Assembly (NCBI GenBank): GCA_029932835.1
Contig: JAOZPI010000041.1
Location: forward strand, 1 to 7,385
Origin: an archaeon
Lineage (GTDB): Archaea > Altiarchaeota > Altiarchaeia > JAFGQM01
Length of the DNA stretch: 7,385 bases
Reading direction: 5' to 3'
Shown: positions 5,750 through 7,385 of the stretch, in pieces
Layout: each line of letters begins with the position of its first letter
Position numbering within the stretch: the stretch's first letter is position 1
Notes under the pieces: generated by a model
The model's database searches: none
What the model saw: only the letters and a program-made list of their open reading frames with translations
What the model was told of the DNA's origin: nothing
Translations under genes and position numbers: made by a program

Positions 5750-6628
5750 CTATAGGATTTTTCGTAGTATTATAACGGAAAGGGGCATAACAGCGAGCAG
5801 GGGGAGAATAATGGAAATTCCACTTTCGCTCTCCGAGACAGGGTGCGGTAGATCAATAGACAAATTGTATGGCGTCTGCACCACGCCAATGCTTCTTGAA
5901 GTATCATACACACCCTTCTCTCCCCGGACCCTCACCTTCAGCCTGTATGTGCCATTTGAGGCTGTATGGACAACAGAATCTGTAAGGTTTATGGTCTTGC
6001 TCTCCCCATCAATGAAGTGGTAACGAACTGAGTTGCCCTTCCAGCCGTAAAGGGAGTAACACTTCCTTCCGCTGTACACATATGAGTAAATCTCTAGATC
6101 AATGTTGATGTGGGAGGTCACATTCGCCACAACAACAAACTCTTCCCCAGTTTTTACGAGATCGGGAGCAGAGACTATCTGGACCTCCACCTTTTTGGAG
6201 GAGACTGGCTCAAAACGAAGAGGGGGTGGAAGATCAGAAGACCTACCTTGGGCAGGGTTAGAAGAGGGTGTTTTGGAGACAGAAAATGGGAAATTCTTAT
6301 AGGTATACGTGCTGTTGAATATTCTGGCCCTTACAAATATTTTATAATCGCCCTCCGTCTCTGGAAAGAGGTAGTTACAACGAAGTGGGAAAAGGCCTTT
6401 TGGTTCTATTGTATAATTCCCCCCACAACTCAGATCCGCCACAACAACCCAGCGCTCTTCTCTTCTCCTGAGCTGGGCTATAAGAGAGAAAGAGACATTA
6501 TGATTGGCTCTGTTTTCAACCTGAATCTCCGCATAACCCCTGTGCAGGCTACCATCAATCTTAAGCTCTGCAGAGCTAACCAGAGGAAGAGTAAAAAGAA
6601 GTAGGAGCGGAACGAAACAGGTCCTCAC
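5750..6628 (-). CDS. Uncharacterised secreted beta-sandwich protein with C-terminal membrane anchor
   Basis: No named family recognised. The 292-aa product starts with GTG; the codon two positions upstream is an in-frame TAG, so no earlier start exists. A clear signal peptide (1-20) ends LPLVSSA before ELKIDG. Two beta-rich domains follow, about 21-118 and 146-250. The second has the SAPDLVKTGEEFVVVANVTS opening and the NGTYRLKVRVRG strand typical of Ig-like or CARDB-type surface domains. They are joined by a Pro/Ser-rich linker (119-140). C68 and C84 could form a disulfide. Seven N-X-S/T sequons (N44, 71, 105, 169, 214, 225, 255) are spread across both domains. A hydrophobic helix (about 270-288) and RK near the end form a C-terminal anchor. 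The protein therefore probably faces outward, tethered to the membrane. A role in cell-surface structure or adhesion is a guess. It is 76 bp downstream of the small membrane protein gene and 68 bp upstream of hjc, each with its own promoter. Confidence 0.82.
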   Translation of the reverse strand: MRTCFVPLLLLFTLPLVSSAELKIDGSLHRGYAEIQVENRANHNVSFSLIAQLRRREERWVVVADLSCGGNYTIEPKGLFPLRCNYLFPETEGDYKIFVRARIFNSTYTYKNFPFSVSKTPSSNPAQGRSSDLPPPLRFEPVSSKKVEVQIVSAPDLVKTGEEFVVVANVTSHINIDLEIYSYVYSGRKCYSLYGWKGNSVRYHFIDGESKTINLTDSVVHTASNGTYRLKVRVRGEKGVYDTSRSIGVVQTPYNLSIDLPHPVSESESGISIILPLLAVMPLSVIILRKIL

Positions 6629-6654
6629 TCTCTATGAGAAGATAGAAGGTTTGG

Positions 6655-6665
6655 GAATAAAAAGG
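6655..6665 (-). promoter_or_regulatory. Predicted TATA-like promoter of the beta-sandwich protein gene
   Basis: The - strand reads CCTTTTTATTC. Its centre is about 32 bases before the GTG at 6628, giving a predicted leader of only about 5 bases. The same 11 bases recur at 7021-7031 before the next - strand gene. There is no Shine-Dalgarno run before the GTG. Confidence 0.55.
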
Positions 6666-6704
6666 CAGATACCAAGGGGGTAGAACTACTAAAGAAGCTG
6701 CCAA

Positions 6705-7001
6705 CTAAGAAGCCCTTAGAGCTGAAAGAAATTTCACAAGCAATAGAACAAAGACGCCAGTACCTATGGAGAGGACAAATAACCACATAAAAGAGCCGTA
6801 TGTGATATTATAATCATAGTAGGAAAGTCCATTGTATATCACAAAAAAAAGAAAGACAAGAGAGGATGAGAAAAACCCCAAAATAAGGGCAGGAAGCCAT
6901 GAGATAAGAGACATAGTCCTCCGCATAGCAGACATATCCGGAATATCAAAATCCAGATCGATGTCCATGCCACCAAACGGGTCAGAACCCTCCCCATCCA
7001 T
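6705..7001 (-). CDS. Small two-helix membrane protein
   Basis: A 98-aa protein of no recognised family. The N-terminal 25 residues are acidic, Gly/Asp-rich and Met-containing (DPFGGMDIDLDFDIPDMS, 7-24), followed by the basic pair R27-R28. Two transmembrane helices are evident (about 31-56 and 70-94), joined by a Tyr-rich loop, GLSYYDYNITYGS, with a sequon at N65. The positive residues before helix 1 and the sequon in the loop favour both ends inside and the loop outside. The chosen ATG is preceded by a TATA-like element at leaderless distance. An in-frame Met at residue 12 is an alternative but would leave a leader of about 33 bases without a ribosome binding site. It may act with the surface protein encoded next on the same strand; that is inference from adjacency and the shared promoter element. 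Confidence 0.75.
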   Translation of the reverse strand: MDGEGSDPFGGMDIDLDFDIPDMSAMRRTMSLISWLPALILGFFSSSLVFLFFVIYNGLSYYDYNITYGSFMWLFVLSIGTGVFVLLLVKFLSALRAS

Positions 7002-7020
7002 GTGTATATTTGAAATCAGA

Positions 7021-7031
7021 GAATAAAAAGG
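7021..7031 (-). promoter_or_regulatory. Predicted TATA-like promoter of the small membrane protein gene
   Basis: The - strand reads CCTTTTTATTC, centred about 25 bases before the ATG at 7001. This predicts transcription starting at or next to the start codon (leaderless). It is identical to the element at 6655-6665. Confidence 0.6.
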
Positions 7032-7050
7032 AGGGTAGTTTCAAAAACAG

Positions 7051-7060
7051 TTTTTTTATC
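7051..7060 (+). promoter_or_regulatory. Predicted TATA-like promoter of the glycosyltransferase gene
   Basis: TTTTTTTATC, centred about 26 bases before the ATG at 7082, with no Shine-Dalgarno sequence between. This is the pattern of a leaderless archaeal gene. It lies back to back with the - strand element at 7021-7031 in the 80-bp divergent region. Confidence 0.55.
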
Positions 7061-7081
7061 TCCTTCTTCTATAACACGCTG

Positions 7082-7385
7082 ATGGAACGACTAGGGGCCA
7101 AAGAGGCAGAGAATCTGAAAGAGCAAGACTTAGAAGAGATGAAACTGGGGTGCAGAGTCTATCAAGAAAGTGGAACAGCTCCGGTGACTGTGTCTGCCGT
7201 TTTTCCGACATTCAATAATGGATCTGAGGAGTATATAGAAACCATGATAATGATGATGAGAAAGCTCGGAAAGCTCATAGATAGAGGGGTTCTAGATGAG
7301 GTGGTTATCGTGGATGGGAGCAGAGACCCTAGGGGGATGCCGGACTATGAGTTTATAAAATTTATGCTAGCACTCGGAATAAAAC
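7082..7385 (+). CDS. Glycosyltransferase, GT-A fold (GT2/GT81-like), cut by right edge
   Basis: The first 101 codons run without a stop off the end of the window. After a helical N-terminal segment (1-32), the start of a GT-A nucleotide-sugar domain is visible: VTVSAVFPTFNN (35-46, first beta strand and loop), a helix with MIMMMRKLGKLIDRG (55-69), then LDEVVIVDGSRDPRG (71-85), the second strand with the acidic residue that contacts the nucleotide. The wide spacing between the first strand and VDEVVIVDGS, and the shape of the latter, recall glucosyl-3-phosphoglycerate synthase-type (GT81) enzymes, which make a glucosylglycerate compatible solute, more than short-spaced GT2 enzymes. The metal-binding DxD and acceptor region lie outside the window, so the substrate is open. 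A role in surface glycosylation next to sequon-rich proteins is equally possible. Confidence 0.7.
   Translation, partial: MERLGAKEAENLKEQDLEEMKLGCRVYQESGTAPVTVSAVFPTFNNGSEEYIETMIMMMRKLGKLIDRGVLDEVVIVDGSRDPRGMPDYEFIKFMLALGIK

Noticed and set aside
6110..6604. 164-codon open frame on the + strand
   Set aside because: It lies opposite the beta-sandwich gene, which has a signal peptide, sequons, a membrane anchor and a promoter. The + strand product shows no such features.

Overview
The window is a compact stretch of archaeal chromosome. The evidence for archaea is an archaeal/eukaryotic-type prolyl-tRNA synthetase ending in Tyr, a Dph6-type diphthamide ligase, an archaeal Hjc Holliday junction resolvase, an archaeal TrmJ-like SPOUT RNA methyltransferase, TATA-like boxes centred about 25 bases before leaderless starts, and surface proteins rich in N-X-S/T sequons. 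Coding strands are purine-loaded, with many AGG/AGA Arg and GGG/GGA Gly codons, as is common in thermophilic archaea. I cannot name the lineage from this sequence.

Left block (1-3287, + strand): a likely co-transcribed set of proS (open at the left edge), dph6, a class I SAM methyltransferase and a small membrane-anchored OB-fold protein. The gaps are 26 bp, a 4-bp ATGA overlap, and 4 bp. The first two genes serve translation: charging tRNA-Pro and finishing diphthamide on aEF-2. The roles of the methyltransferase and the anchored OB protein are unknown.

Middle block (3288-5681): a trmJ-like gene on the - strand converges on the left block across 58 bp that hold a perfect 10-bp tandem duplication. 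It diverges from a + strand gene for an unrecognised, sequon-rich, coiled-coil surface protein with a C-terminal membrane anchor. That gene converges on hjc so tightly that the palindrome CTAG supplies both stop codons.

Right block (5682-7385): two further - strand envelope genes, a secreted two-domain beta-sandwich protein with a C-terminal anchor and a 98-residue two-helix membrane protein, share an identical 11-base promoter element. An 80-bp divergent region then leads to the start of a glycosyltransferase cut by the right edge. No stretch over 300 bp lacks a gene. I saw no tRNA, rRNA, CRISPR array, insertion sequence or riboswitch.

Overall this is housekeeping information processing interleaved with uncharacterised cell-surface proteins. 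The surface proteins are the least explained content. I see no clear defence, mobile or secondary-metabolism system.
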